Shown here in pieces: positions 1 to 12,569 of a stretch of DNA of 64,000 nucleotides. How positions within the stretch are numbered: the stretch's first letter is position 1; each line of letters starts with the position of its first letter. The position numbers and the translations under genes were made by a program. This stretch comes from Cryphonectria parasitica EP155. Lineage: Eukaryota; Ascomycota; Sordariomycetes; Diaporthales; Cryphonectriaceae. The DNA is taken from NCBI RefSeq assembly GCF_011745365.1, contig NW_024468911.1, positions 5,202,759 to 5,266,758 on the forward strand. Reading direction: 5' to 3'. The notes beneath the pieces were generated by a model. The model was not told where the DNA came from and made no database searches. It saw only the letters and a program-made list of their open reading frames with translations.

Positions 1-12
1 GTACCACAATAG

Positions 13-3000
13 TACGCTGCTGGCCGAATCTCGGCCGAGGACGCAATCACAACGGCCTATCTTCGGGGAAAGCTCGCCGCATCACTTGGCGACAACGGAG
101 CCATGCTGGCTGTAGGGCTCGGCGCTGAGGACGTCGCAAGAAAGTACTTGGCTACTCCGGAAGAACCATGGAGCTCTGGTCGAGTCGTCGTTGCTTGCCA
201 CAATTCCGCCAGTGCCGTCACTCTGAGTGGTGACGCACAGGCTGTTGAGGCACTGAGACTATTGCTGGAAGACGACAGGGTCTTCACACGTATGGTCAAA
301 ACGGGCGGGAAGGCGTACCACTCCCACCACATGAAAACAGCTGCAGGGGAGTACGAGAAGCAGCTTAGGCTGTGCTCTGCCGTAAACGTCGGTGATTTGT
401 TACCCAAGCTCCCGATGTTTTCTACGGTTAATACAAGTACAATAAGGGACGACTATATTCCTGCGTCGTACTGGGTGGATAGTCTGGTCAGCCCGGTGTT
501 GTTCGAACAGGGTGTCAGCCTGATGCTGCGCGAAATGCCAGACATCAACCTTTTGATTGAGGTTGGTCCTCATGCCTCTCTGGCCGGGCCACTTCGACAA
601 ATCCTGCAAGCCGAGAACAAGGCTCTCAGGGTGAACTACTTGTCCACTCTCAAAAGAGGGGAGCACGATGGAGAGCGGATGCTCAGTCTGGCAGCCAGTC
701 TCTGGGCTAAGAATGGGCCTATCGATGTGGGTGTATTGCTTGAGAGCGAAGATATATGCAAAAGGGATGCAACAGGTAGCGAGGTGGTCGAAACAAAGGC
801 TGCATCACTCTTGTTGGGTTTACCTACGTACCATTGGACGTATTCAATACCGTGTTGGACCGAGCCACGCATGAGCAGGGAACAACGCCAGATGCCAGAA
901 CCACGTCACGATATCCTGGGCCGCCGCGTTCTGGGTACTTCAGCCCTGGAGCCTATGTGGCGCAATGTATGTGATTTACTTATCTCAATGAGCTTCTTTC
1001 AGTTTCCGGACTTCTCTCTATCTCTCCTCATAGCAGATTCTCTTCTTCTTCCCCGCTTTCTTCAGATGTCTTCGTTCAGACCACCAGGCTGGCAAGATCC
1101 AGCCGTGTTTTTTCTCATGCTAGCGGCTGACATCCGTTCTCTACTAGATCCTGCGACAGAAAGACTTGCCTTGGTTGTCCCACCACCGTCTAGGGGGTGA
1201 GGTCATGCTCCCCGGTGCCGGGTATCTTGCACTGGCTATCGAAGCCATCACGCAGATTAATCAACAGGAAGCCGTTCCTGCCATCATTGATAGCTATACC
1301 ATACGCGACGTCACCTTTTCATCTGCTACCGTCATTCCAGACAACGACACGGGAACCGAAACCCTGTTTCGGATGCAACCAGTGCTTGGTAGGTCCTCCG
1401 GCAAAAGCAGCCTGTGGTACGGTTTTTCTGCGTCCTGCTATTCGTATGGCAACTGGAAAGAAACAGCACGAGGCAAGGTCGGGATCAACGTCTTTAGGGA
1501 CAGTCACCAAATGCATAACCCTGATGTTCCATCGGACGCGCCATGGAGGAAAGCAAAGCACATTCACTGGCTTGACAAGCTACGAACCCTTGGAGTGGAC
1601 CTCGGTCCGGCATTCCACCGCATCGACGATATATACACATCGGCTGAGCATTACAATGCCCATGCGGAGCTAACAATCAGCAACACGTGCGGACTCCTCG
1701 CAGCCGAGTCTCGCTACTTGATGCATCCCTCCGTCATCGACTCTTGTATGCAACTATCGACAGCGGCCACTCACCGTGGTGATCTCGACGCTATGCACTG
1801 CGGAACCATCCCCACGCACATTGGCGAGGCGACGTTCTTTGTGCCATCCGTGGAACACACTAAAAGGCCCAGCAAAGTGCATGCTTGGACCCCTCCACCG
1901 CTGGGTACCCGCGCTTTTACGAGCCATGTTCTGGTCAATGGGTTCGACGGATCAGTCCTGTTGCAATTGTCCGGCTTCCGGCATGTCTACTACAGCGCAG
2001 CAGTTCCCCACGAGATGCGAGGCCCGATGTCTCGGGACCTGTACCTCCATGATAAATGGAATGTGGATGCGAAGTATCTGGAAAGTTCTCAGGCGGCATC
2101 ATTTTCTGAGGTCGTAGAAATCCTGCTCCACAAGTACCAGGGAGCCACTCGGATCCTCTGTCTAGACCCTGAACTCATCCCTTTCTTCCTGACGAGTTGG
2201 CCGCGGCTCACCGTGGTCGTTGGCGTCGCCTCGTCTCAGCAAGATAAGAAGAGCATGATCCTGGCCAGATACGGCGAGCGGGTGAACCTAAGGTTTCTTG
2301 ATGTGAACGAAAATCTGGCTACAGCACCAAATGGTAATAGTACCGACTTGTCTCAACGGGAGGGATACGAATTGGTTGCCTCATCATCTGGTGCTTGTCC
2401 AGAGGGCGCAGAGCTGGCGAGTCTCCTTCAGATGCTCTCTCCGAACGCACGACTTGTTATCCAGGACGGTAAAACTGCGACAATCCAGGAGCTTGCGAAG
2501 CACATCGGGTCTCTTTTGGAACCCATCGGCATTCTTGCGGATGGTAGCATCGTAGCAAGGAGGAGCAAGACCTGCAATACTGGTGCAAATGGGAGTGTTG
2601 TGATGGTCAAGAGCGAGGAAGGCCACAGCAAGATCGTCAAGAAGTCTGTCCCCCTTGTTCTTCATCACGAGCAAAGCAACTCACCGCTGCTCGATCCCAT
2701 CAGCCAAAGACTAGCAAGTGCAGGATGGACCTTTCGCTGTGGGGTGCTCGGTGATCCTGATTTGATCTGCGAGCCCTACGAACGGGTTGTCCTACTGGAT
2801 GATGACCCTGCGAGCGGAGCAATCCTCGCGCATGTCGACCAAGACCGTCTGCGCGGCGTTATCAATCTCACTGAGTCTGCCTCATCCCTTGTATGGATAA
2901 CTCGCGGAGGGCTCCTCACCGGAGACAGACCAGAGTATGGCATGACGACAGGGGCGGCTCGAGTCATCAGGACCGAGAAGGGTTCCGGTTTTGACCTGGT

Positions 3001-5521
3001 GACGGTTGATTATGACCATGTCAGGTCGGGCTCGGGGGAGCAGGTGGCTGTGCTGGTGAGCGACATATTGCGCCGACAGCACACCAGCAAGAGCGAGGTT
3101 CATCCTGGTAGCGAGAAAGAGTACTGCATCAAAAGCGGTGCGGTGTACATCCCCCGCCTAGTACAACACAATGATGTGAACACTCAGTTTGTTCTGGATT
3201 CCGGCATCAATACAACACTCGACCACCAACATTACCAACGAGCAGCAGTGCCTGCAGTACAGGCCCAGCTTGAACAGGTCACAGGCGCGCTCACATATCG
3301 TGTTGATGGCTGTGACCCAAGGTCTCGTTCTCTGGAACCTGATGAGTTGCAAGTGCACGTTGCGGCTATTGGCCTCACAGCGGACGACGGGGTAGACGAC
3401 ACCCACTTCCTGAGCCACCAATTTGCTGGCACGGTGGTGCGTGCAGGTCATAATGCCAATGAGGAGTTCCCACCCGGGACCCCGGTCGCGGGTTTCGCCT
3501 CCGGCTTCAGCGGCCAGCTGGCTACATTTCAGCATACGTCGTCGCGGCTTGTCTTCTCTTTGGCCAGCGCTCGGGAGGACGGTAAATTTGGGATAACAGA
3601 AGCGGCTACGATCCCGTCGGCCTTTGTTGTTGCCATGTACGGGCTCAAAGAGCTCGCGCGTGTCGAGCCTGACGAGAATGTGCTGATTGTGGATGGGATG
3701 GGTGCCGTCGGCCTGGCTGCCGTCCAGCTGTGCCGTGTGCTCGGTGCAAAGGTCATCTTTGTGACCTTGTCTGAGGCTTCCCGACGGGTGCTTGTCGACA
3801 GTGGGCTTGTTGGCTCATCCTGCCAGGTGATTCTATGGAGTCATGAACGAGACCAGGGCAACGGCCAAGGCTGTCTGCGCCGTCTAATACAGGACGCACT
3901 TACAGCCAAAGGAAGTGGTTGTGGTAGTATCGATGCCGTCTTGTGCTCGGCGTCCGTATGCCAAACATCGGTTCTTGAGGCTGTTGGCCCATGCCTGTCA
4001 GAACTTGCAAGAATTGCAGTAGTGGGGAAAACTGAGGCCCGTGGCGATGGAGACAGCATCTTATCGGCAATCTTGCCATCCATTCGTGGTTTAAGCCTGT
4101 CTTACTTCCAGCTGAGAGACGTGGCTGAGCGTCGGCCAAGAGTGTTCTCCAGGTATGTTGGCAACCACCCGATCCCTAGCTTGTTGTATTGTATAAAGAG
4201 CTCAATGAGTATCCTTTTGATTTCTGACCTCCCGTACATGACATATAGGATCTTACGTTATTGTGGTGATCTCTACCGTCAAGGAGCCATCCAGCATATA
4301 CACCCTATCACAGAACTAAGACCGAGTGAGGTGCTGAAGTCTCCAGTCCCAGCGGATATAGGCCCAGGTATCCACGTCGTACGCTATGATGAGGGTACTT
4401 CGTTCGAGATAGACGGCCCTCTATCACCAAGTCCACTACGGTTCAGGGCCAATGCTACGTACCTGCTGGTAGGTTGTCTTGGCGGCCTCGGGCGCGCAGT
4501 GGCTCTTTGGATGGCAGATAGAGGCGCCCGGCATGTCGCTGAAATCAGAGGCAGGACTCCCCCAGGTCCGCCCATACGTGGCGTGCTAAATGCTGCAGGC
4601 GTCCTGCACGACGGGTTGTTCAGCAATATGACAGCACCGGTCTGGCATCAAGTGACCGATGCCAAGGTCGAGGGCTGCCTGAACCTGCACCACGTATTCT
4701 CGCCCTCACCGGCAAATGACGGTGGAGAGACACAGACACTAGATTTCTTTGTAATGACCAGCTCGGTCGCCTGCGCGTTGGGGTCCGGTGGGCAGTCCAA
4801 CTACGCCGCCGCAAATGCCTTTCTTGACTCCCTCGCTCGTCACCGCCGCACACGAGGGCTTCCCGCTGTGTCGCTCATTCTTCCGGCCATTCTGGGCATC
4901 GGCTATATTTCCGAGCACCCAGAGCTCGTCAAGTCCTTCCAGGGCAAGGGAATGTACGGTATATATGAGAAAGAGATGCTCGAGGCGTTCGGCGTGGCCT
5001 TGCGACCGCAGGGTCCTCCACACGGACACGACACGGTCGGCGACCACCTAATCGTTGGCGTCCAGCCTCGGCGTTTTGGGGAGTCTATCCGCGCCGCCGG
5101 TGCCCACGCTCCCTGGATTGATGATGCGAGGTACAGATGGCTGCGGGCAGCAGTGGAGGCCCAGACCGGCGTGCACGCAGATACGAGCGGCGGCGGCGGT
5201 CAAGCATTTGGATCACGACAGAACATCTTGTCCACAATCCGCGAAGCATCTAGCAAGGACCTCGCCGTTGAGGCAGCAACTAAGCATGTGGCTGCGCGGC
5301 TGGTACAATTGCTTATGTTGGATGAGAGAAGTTTGGACACGAGGCACAAATCGGTAGGGAGTTATGGCTTGGACAGTATGATAGGTGCAGAATTTCGCAA
5401 TTGGCTCTTCCGCGAGTTTGGTGCTGATATTCCTTTTCAGCAACTTCTTGCGGGAAATGCAACCATTTCGGAGCTGGCAAGAATGTTGTGTGAGAAAGTG
5501 TTGACAAACAAGGATTGTTGA
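13..5521 (+). CDS. Highly reducing polyketide synthase, 3' part (AT-DH-ER-KR-ACP)
   Basis: Iterative type I PKS making a reduced polyketide from malonyl-CoA. Model join(<13..966,1160..4152,4249..5521), 1739 visible residues; the 5' part (KS, start of AT) lies left of the window. Bases 1-12 end in AG, and the open frame starts at 13 with the AT stretch YAAGRISAEDA. Visible in order: AT with YHSHHM near residue 100; DH with catalytic His in LSHHRLGG (about 324) and Asp in HPSVIDS (about 509); a long linker without a methyltransferase SAM motif; ER from about 1020 with NADPH motif GMGAVGLAAVQ (about 1161); KR with GCLGGLG (about 1388) and SNYAAAN (about 1499); ACP with GLDSM (about 1689). No release domain, normal for this class. 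Introns 967-1159 and 4153-4248 keep frame; the second is a multiple of three and reads through. The KR lacks about 50 residues between the GxxGGxG motif and IRGVLNAAG (see findings). Domain calls are firm; activity is doubtful. Confidence 0.9.
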
Positions 5522-6804
5522 AGCATCTTTGTTGCAATATTTCCACTACAAGTACAATAGTTCATGCATTGTAATATTTCGGAATAAGATGAATGAATAC
5601 CACATGTGTCGAACGATGATTCTCTCTTGAGCAGCTTGCCTACTTGTACAAATTGCGTGGTCCAGGAAATCGAGAACATACGTATCTCCACATTTGAATA
5701 ATGTAGCCTGGTAGTTCAAATGGAGTCATTCCAAAGAGAACTTGCATCAATGCTTATGTCAGGAAATGGGATTTGTTTCGTCTCAATCCAGTGCATTGTG
5801 ATGATGTTCACATCTCTGCTACACTGTAAAGCTTATATCAGCATATTACTCAGTGTTTAATGTGAACCTTTCTGGACCTTTCTTCCCAATGCTTTGGCAT
5901 ACTTCAATCGGAGTCAGAGCCTTAAGCAATCACTGGAGTTTCCAAAGTCAGCATGATCCAGTCCCATGAGTTCAACTATATCGGAGACTAATTAAAATAC
6001 AACGGAGTTGGTTTACAGAATGAATCTGGTGATATATGTCGGGGATCGCAGCATAGATATCGTTTTCCGAGGCTAGTATATTTATCTTTTAACAAGACAG
6101 CTGTCTCCTCATTCTTACCCAGTCTGACATTGTTGTCTTGTATCGGGAAAACTCGTCTTAGTTTCCACTCGTACCAAGCCATGTCAGCTTCAAGGTTGGG
6201 CATCAGGAATTAGCAGAGAAATTCAAATTCAAATTACTATAATGCATGCATGCCCTAAATCCATCTTTCACTTCAATCCAATAATATCTCCCCAAAACTG
6301 GCCCTTCGTAAAATATCGATAAATTATAATCAATGCAGATAGCAGCGCGAGCAACTTGCATTGTAAGAACTCTTGCTGTGTCCCCGTCACATTCTCTCCA
6401 TCTCCATCCTTTGTCAAGATTCCCGTATATATAAGTGCCTAATAGCGACAACCAGTCCTTCTTAGCAGGAAGGATCTTGATGCAATTCCACTGCATATTA
6501 TTCTTGATCGTCTCCTTGCAGCTGAGATGGCCTAAGTTATCCTCGCTGAACGGGTTTCGCAGTACCCCTGCATTGGCCAATCAGCAGAGGATATGCTGTG
6601 AGGGCTAGACCACTAATCTTTTACAGATTGTTTATCTATCCAACAATTCTCATCTCGAGCTCATGCTTCCATTGTCCTGAGCAACTAGATTCTCCATTAG
6701 GCTTGTTTCCCTATAATGCCTCCTTATTATGCATTCTTATTCTCTTCTTTGAGCTTACAGGACGGACAAGACTAAGACCATGAGCTTTCCACTCGCTCTC
6801 AACA
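5522..6804. other. Intergenic stretch after the PKS
   Basis: No coding region, RNA gene or clear repeat is seen. Composition becomes AT-richer after the PKS stop. Short open frames here have no recognisable motif. Terminator and polyadenylation signals of the PKS presumably lie in the first few hundred bases but no single site stands out. Confidence 0.5.
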
Positions 6805-7665
6805 GAGCTTCGCCTGAAAATCTTTGGAAGCACGCACCTAGGACTGCCAGAGACAGGCGGCTATGATGCCAAGCTCGAGTGCCTGCGCATCCTCGATGGC
6901 AATATTATACCCATCTATCACCCCATGCTGGAGCCTCCATCATAGACAATCTGCGCCTCGCCATCAACACACACAACCTCAGATCCTCAGTGCGCCTGTC
7001 GTGTCCTGCCTACGCAGCTCTTTCAAGTCAGATGTACCGTGAGTCGATCGAGGTATTCTACTCCAATGTCTGCTTCGATAATTACCAAGACAATCTCGGC
7101 CCTACCCTGTCCTTCCTTCGTGACGTGCTCCCCCGAGCTGGCGTAGCGAGGCTGCGGCACCTCCAGTTCACCCGAGTCGCAGTGTGAGGACTGGGCCGGT
7201 GGCGCTGTCGCTAGCGGTTATCCACCCGGGATGCTCGAGATGCAGGTTGCAGTGCTTTGTTGGGGTGAAGGCAAGCTGCCAAACTTCGAGTACTAGGTCG
7301 ACTGGCGTGCTGTAGTAGCCTTTCTTGCAGAGCACACCGATCTTGCATCTCTCTGCATAAAGATAGATCCAGGGGAGTGCTCCTGGTCATTTGTCGAGAA
7401 CACCTTGATGTGGGAAGAGCCTCCCGACCTGTCCATATTTCGTTCTATCTATGATTTCTACATCGATGTGGCGACAGCTCTCTGTGCGCTGAAGGAGCTT
7501 GCTTATGTGATGTTTGACCTTTCTGCTTTTGGACAGCTTTAGCCTTGGCTAGAGAGAGAGGTGCTAGGGCGCACTAAGGATCCAATATTCAAGACAATCC
7601 ATGAGAAGAGGCTCTGGGACGATCTCTGGCAGCAGCCTTGTTTCTACCAGTATATCCTGCCATGA
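6805..7665 (+). pseudogene. Decayed fungal F-box-like or unnamed family protein
   Basis: Three reading frames in succession make one plausible protein. Frame one (from 6805) begins ELRLKIFGSTHLGLPETGG and stops near 6947. A second frame (6879-7187) carries MYRESIEVFYSNVCF and a stretch LGPTLSFLRDVLPRAG. A third frame takes over at about 7182 with QCEDWAGG and continues to a stop at 7663, broken by TAG codons near 7292 and 7540. The opening resembles the start of many fungal F-box-like proteins, in which a short helical segment precedes a large conserved region of unknown role; the family has no common name that I can give. Two frameshifts plus stops make a functional product unlikely. An intron could explain one of the shifts, but no splice pair repairs the whole. 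Confidence 0.6.
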
Positions 7666-8142
7666 CATGATATGGATAAGAGGCTAGTAGAATCAAATCA
7701 GCAGCTACATTCTTGACAAAAGTTATCGCTCAACCCTTTCTTCTTTGTCTAGCCGAGTACACGTCTCTGTTTTGCTGTTCAATTCACTTTTCAATTGTTT
7801 GTAATCTGCTCCTATGCGTTTGTGAATATTATGAACTGCATTATTAGCATCTACTACTCTGCTCCATGCAAATCATGTACCATTGACAATTTCACCTGGA
7901 GCTAGAAAACTCTGATGCAGTCTCCGCAATCAGCAGCCTTATAGTATAATGTGATGAGCGTTGCAGTAATCCGGAAGATTCCTCATTATACAAAAATCAA
8001 TTTTGATAATCAATGCTAAATGCAAGCCTTGGGTAAGGAAAAAACCATGGGTAGTTGATATGAGTGTTCACTTCTTTTGAAGCTATTAGAGTTCGGAGTA
8101 TGATGCAATACTTAGTATTGTGTTAGCTAATGAGATAGTCTA
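7666..8142. other. Intergenic stretch left of the Pogo element
   Basis: AT-rich sequence without recognisable genes. It ends in the TA dinucleotide (8141-8142) that forms the left target-site duplication of the transposon. Confidence 0.5.
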
Positions 8143-8184
8143 CTGTCTGACCCCCCCTTGCCGGACACCCGTACCCGCCGGACA
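8143..8184 (+). repeat. Left terminal inverted repeat of the Pogo element
   Basis: Starts CTGTCTGACCCCCCC and pairs with the reverse complement of 10305-10346. A TA dinucleotide sits just outside. Confidence 0.95.
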
Positions 8185-8294
8185 CTAAAATGCGAAATGG
8201 CCCACACAATTGCCACCTTTTCAAGTATATAGAAATAATTTACTTCAAATCGTATAATAATAATAAATATATCATCAAAATAATCTAAATTTCC

Positions 8295-10170
8295 TCATTC
8301 CAAATATCTAGTTAGCATACAGCTAGTCCGCTCAGAAGATCGATGAATTGGTAGTGAATCCTTATGTGGAATGTCTGCATTATCGTTCTCAGAGTTCTCC
8401 TCGTCAATCTCGTCTTGAACCTCCATAATATCCTCAGCAGGCAAACTATCCTCTTCCTGGGCTGTATTAGCCTCTTCTCCAGCCGAAAGTGCCTCTGAAA
8501 TAGTCATAAAGCGTTTGTTAGGATTGGGGATCTTTTTGCGCTTTCGGGTTTTCGAAATAGCTTCGTTCTGAGCCTTAAGGGAGGCATTTCGCTATTGGAG
8601 CAAGATAATCTCAGCTTGGAGGTTTTCAAGGTGATTTGCAATCCTTCTTAACTTGCTGCGTTCGTTGTAGCTTCGATCTCAGCCTATAGCAGTAATAAAC
8701 TTATAAGAAATGAGCTCATTCTCCTCATCCTCCTCCAACTCATCTGCTTCTTATTTTTGCTTATTCTCCTGGATTTCCTTATGAGATAGGGCTTTATAGC
8801 GATTAATTGGATAGTTGCTACTATATTTTCATCCTTCTTTTACTACTTTAGAAATGATTGCTATTCTGGCTGTAATGAGATATTATAGAAAGTTGATCTT
8901 GTTAACAGGGGCTGAGTCTGTAAGATCTTGCAACTTTTAAAGTTCTTTCTGATAGGCTGCTTTTAGTACAGCAAATATGCTATTATTTAGTAGCTGGAGG
9001 CTGTAGGAGGTATATGCAGGGAGAAAGCAAAGGAAAATGTTATTCAAGTAGCAAGAAGCTATGAACTCCAGCTGTTTTATATCAGCACATTATCTTCGAG
9101 AAATACTACCTTGAGCTTCAAAAGATCTTAACTTACTGATGTATAGCTATTATGGCTATCTAGGATGAGAAGGATAGCTTGAGATATATCATTCTCATGG
9201 AGATTATTTATCTGAAGAAGGAAAAGATTCTCAAGCCATGCTACTGCGATTTTATTGCTTATTCAGCTGTTTTAACTGGTAATTATGCGCCAGATTGGCA
9301 TAGACTGCTCCATGTCTTCAGAAAACCACTGTTTTTGAAGATCTTTGCTCTTGAAGATGATGCCTGGGTCGAGAAGCTGGCCTGTAGCTGTACAGCTTTC
9401 AATGAGAGTAACCCAGCTTCTGTTCTGGCTGCTTTTGAGAAATGCCTTCTTTTTTTCAGAGAATCCAAGAACTAGCGAGTTCAGGCCTATCAAAAGTATT
9501 AGTTTAGGAGCTCTAAGATAAGGATTCCATAGAAATTTATTATATTCAGTTATAATGCTATCTTTATCCACATTTACTGTAAGCTGTGGCTCGATCTACT
9601 TATATTTCTTCTTGCAAATATTAAAATACTAATTAACAGCTTTCGGAGTAAAGGCATTGTATCTGATAGCTTTCTGGCAAGTACTTATTTTATAGCGAAT
9701 TTGAGGATTTCTCTTCTTGAAGCTTTCTATCCATTTGTAGCTAAGGGCATTAAGATCTCCCTTCTGCTTGAGAAGAGCTTCTACAACATTACGCACAGCA
9801 GAAGCTGATAAAGTATATCCTAGGCTCTCCTGCTTGATAATTCATCTCGATATCTTCTTTTCCTCAGTAGTAGAAAAGCATTGTTGAGATTGCTTTGCTT
9901 CTTGAACTAAGAACTCTGCATGCAGCTAATCTGATAGCATTTGGGGGGCGATTCCGTGTTTCTTGGCTGATTTTTGTAAAGATAAATGGTTATCTATAAT
10001 ATCGAAGAGGGTATCAGCTATATTCTCCTCATTCCAGGCGTGGGAAGGTATTGTAGCTTGCTTGAGGTAGAAGATTGTTGAAGGAAAAGGATCATGGATA
10101 TGAAGACAGGAAGGAACAGATATTAGCTTCCGGCATTGCCAGAATTGCGTCATAAGGCGTCCAGGCATAG
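8295..10170 (-). pseudogene. Pogo-type transposase remnant (HTH-psq and DDE)
   Basis: Pieces on the minus strand line up with a Pogo transposase. The piece at 10168-9926 has the N-terminal helix-turn-helix look (NHLSLQKSAKKHGI). The piece at 9571-9272 has the DDE region: GLNSLVLGFSEKKK followed by SWVTLIESCTATGQLLDPG, matching the block before and after the first catalytic Asp in this family. The piece at 8507-8295 is a charged acidic tail. Between them are many stop codons, most of which fit CAG/CAA to TAG/TAA or TGG to TGA/TAG changes. No open frame of useful length remains, so no active enzyme is expected. Confidence 0.85.
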
Positions 10171-10304
10171 ATATAAGTATATCAATAGATTCGTCAATTA
10201 AAGGGCTATCTATCTATCAAAACAGTTTCTGAATAGCTTCAATATTGAGGAAATAATATGTAAGTGAGGATGTTGGTATTTGTATGGCGCTGTCGGAAAT
10301 TGGC

Positions 10305-10346
10305 TGTCCGGCGGGTACGGGTGTCTGGCAAGGGGGGGTCAGACAG
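10305..10346 (-). repeat. Right terminal inverted repeat of the Pogo element
   Basis: Ends GGGGGGGTCAGACAG, followed by TA at 10347-10348; inverse of 8143-8184. Confidence 0.95.
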
Positions 10347-10471
10347 TATGTAACGTGGCATGTAATGGGTTCCGAGTCTTAGGCTAATTATAGGAATATT
10401 ATCTCTTATTTTCCGGATTAACAAATAGATAGCAATAATTAAGCTGACTTTTTTTCTCTATCGGTATAATA

Positions 10472-12500
10472 CTACTTCTTTTCAAAGCAATACCGCTCTC
10501 GTTCTAGTCTAATAAGCATAGACGAAAGTTCCCGGGATCTGAGCAGCATTTGCACGGCGGTAGAAGCGGTATGGTTTAAGTATTGAATGTTAATGGTGAA
10601 AGCCTGGTTATCGAGGAAAAATAATATTTTATTATCATTCCTCAAAATCACCGATGCTTTATTCACTCCGACGTCGACGACCTTGATTCTGACATCCATT
10701 GTAGCATCTCCATGATCAACCTTACAAACCACTTCCATATCATGTTTTGACATGTCCAGCAGCTTTCTCGTCAAAGCTTGATACTATATGTCACCATATT
10801 CAAATTGATCAGGGTAATACTCTCGCTCATCCACATTCAAAAGATTAACTAGCGCGTTGCCATCGACATTAACAAACTTGTCCGCAGCATCCCAATGGGA
10901 ATGCAACGTAGAAGGAATCTGACTAAGACGCTAAGCGAGATCACGTAGTCGACGACTGCGCGAATAATCAGCTTCGCCCCAGTCAATGCGTTGCTCGACC
11001 AGGCTTAGCAGCATAAAAATCCTCTAAAAAAGAAGACCTAACGTGTATATGTCACCCCTGAATGTTGTCGGTATGCCCAGTGTTTGCTCGGGAGACACGA
11101 AGTCGAAAGTTCCCCCCTGGTGCAGGCCGCTTCTCGCATTCTCAAAGGGGCAGGCAAAGCTGCGATCAACGACTACAAGCCTAAAGTTGCCTTCAGATCG
11201 AAAGCATCCTCAAAGGGGCTTAGTCTAACAATGTCGAGAATGTGTCGACGCCCTAATGGCTTTTCGTCTAGAGGTCTTCCGTCTCTTCGTCGCAGGAGTT
11301 CGATGTGAGATTGATTCCGAGTGTTTAAAAGTTTTCGGTATTTCACTCGGGAGAGTGCGGCTCAGCGAACCTGTCGCTGAGATCAGCTCGAGAACATGCC
11401 ATTGCTGCTCAATGATACTTTTGTCTTCTTTCTCCCTCTTCTTGGCTTCCTAGATACGCTTATGCGGTCTCATTTCGTTGAAATCGACTGAGCCAGTATC
11501 GGAATCGGATTCGGATCGTGGACCGACTGGTTTGACCTCGTTTCGCGGGCTATTAATTTCTTCCTCGACTTGCTAGATCATCGCCTGTATCTCGTTCTCA
11601 CCCAGGGAGCTTAAGTTCTACTGTAGAGTTGCGCAGACACGTTTTAGCTATATGTCTCGATGCGGTTTGTGACGTTCGTATAGATAATCAAGAACCTGCG
11701 GTATCTGCCAACATTTTTTTTGGCCGACCGGGTTGACTAACCATCACCTTCCACAGCTATTCCTCATCATGGTTGTGGCTCATTCAGGTCATAACGCCTC
11801 TGGAACTTTTCTTCGATAAGAGAATAGAGTGTGCGAGCTGGCGGCTTAACCATCCTGCAAGCGTGACGGCCCTAGGGACCCTCAACGCAAAATGAGTAGA
11901 GATGCTCAACGTGAAGCTCGCCCTGTTGCGACACCGGGAGTGACTTCAGAGTCCTGTCTACTGTGAATTCTGTGTCACCTGCATTTTCGCTATAGACTTT
12001 GACCGCTATGAAGAGTCTCCCAGATGCTCTTTTTAGCCAGAGCTCCCGATTTCAGTCGCAATGGTGGGCTGAATGAACGACTCAAGAGGTTTTTCATGAG
12101 CGAGTATAATCCATAAATGGCTTGTGGATTTCGTCGACTCAACAGGGAGGACTGCGATAAGTCTAGCTATCTCAAACGGAAATTGCCGACTGCTTCGTGT
12201 CCTTATCGAGAAGAATGCAGAATTTTCTGCACGCAAGTACACTGTACTTATATCTGTTTTAATGAGGGCAGATTAAAGGTGCTAAAGAAAGGAGAAGGCT
12301 TCGTGGAAGACTTGAAGTGGAGACAAAAGCTATTGAAGCGGCATAAGAATACAACACGCCTTCTGTATATCCTGCTCGAGCAGAAGCAGTATGCTGAGAG
12401 TCTTCAGCACGTCCTCAGAGAAAATATGAGCATATCCGGTCCAACAGCTCTCCTTCAGCGCCCTAGCAATATGAGCCTTTTGCTCCTCGCATGATCTTGC
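10472..12500 (-). pseudogene. Protein kinase-like pseudogene
   Basis: Reading the minus strand from about 12500 down gives one protein-like path with several in-frame stops. Near 12480-12330 it reads a helical segment (HIFSEDVLKTLSILLLLEQ). At 12242-12033 it reads 69 residues with no stop. Around 11190-11030 it reads VVVDRSFACPFENA, then GGTFDFVSPEQTLG and RGDIYTLGLLF. These match the DFG-side, APE-like (SPE) and DxYxLG parts of a Ser/Thr protein kinase C-lobe. A C-terminal region without named domain ends at 10472. TAG codons interrupt at about 11025 and 10932, and near 11225 and 11232. Most stops fit loss of Gln or Trp by C-to-T or G-to-A change. The kinase-like family cannot be named more closely. 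A Pogo element sits 126 bp downstream of its end. Confidence 0.6.
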
Positions 12501-12569
12501 TTCTGCGCGCGCTACTGGACGAGAAGCCCTGGCACCTGCTCTCTAGCTTGAAGTAAACTACCACTAGAA

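Larger units (their letters stand above)
8143..10346 (-). mobile_element. Fot1/Pogo-type DNA transposon, complete ends, dead transposase
   Basis: A 2204-bp element bounded by 42-bp terminal inverted repeats (8143-8184 and 10305-10346) that differ at about one position, each flanked by TA (8141-8142, 10347-10348). TA duplication and a transposase with psq-type helix-turn-helix plus DDE domain are typical of the Tc1/mariner superfamily, Pogo/Fot1 branch. The transposase lies on the minus strand and is broken by many stops. With almost identical ends but a ruined coding region, the element may have been inactivated soon after insertion, which fits RIP. Confidence 0.93.

Noticed and set aside
57..407. 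Minus-strand open frame of 116 residues
   Set aside because: It is antisense to the clearly coding AT domain of the PKS and has no motif.
4153..4248. Apparent 32-residue insertion in the ER region of the left PKS
   Set aside because: Bounded by GTATGT and ATATAG, a multiple of three, and absent from the ER pattern; it is a read-through intron.
12117..12494. 125-residue plus-strand frame
   Set aside because: Antisense to the better-supported kinase-like pseudogene path on the minus strand.
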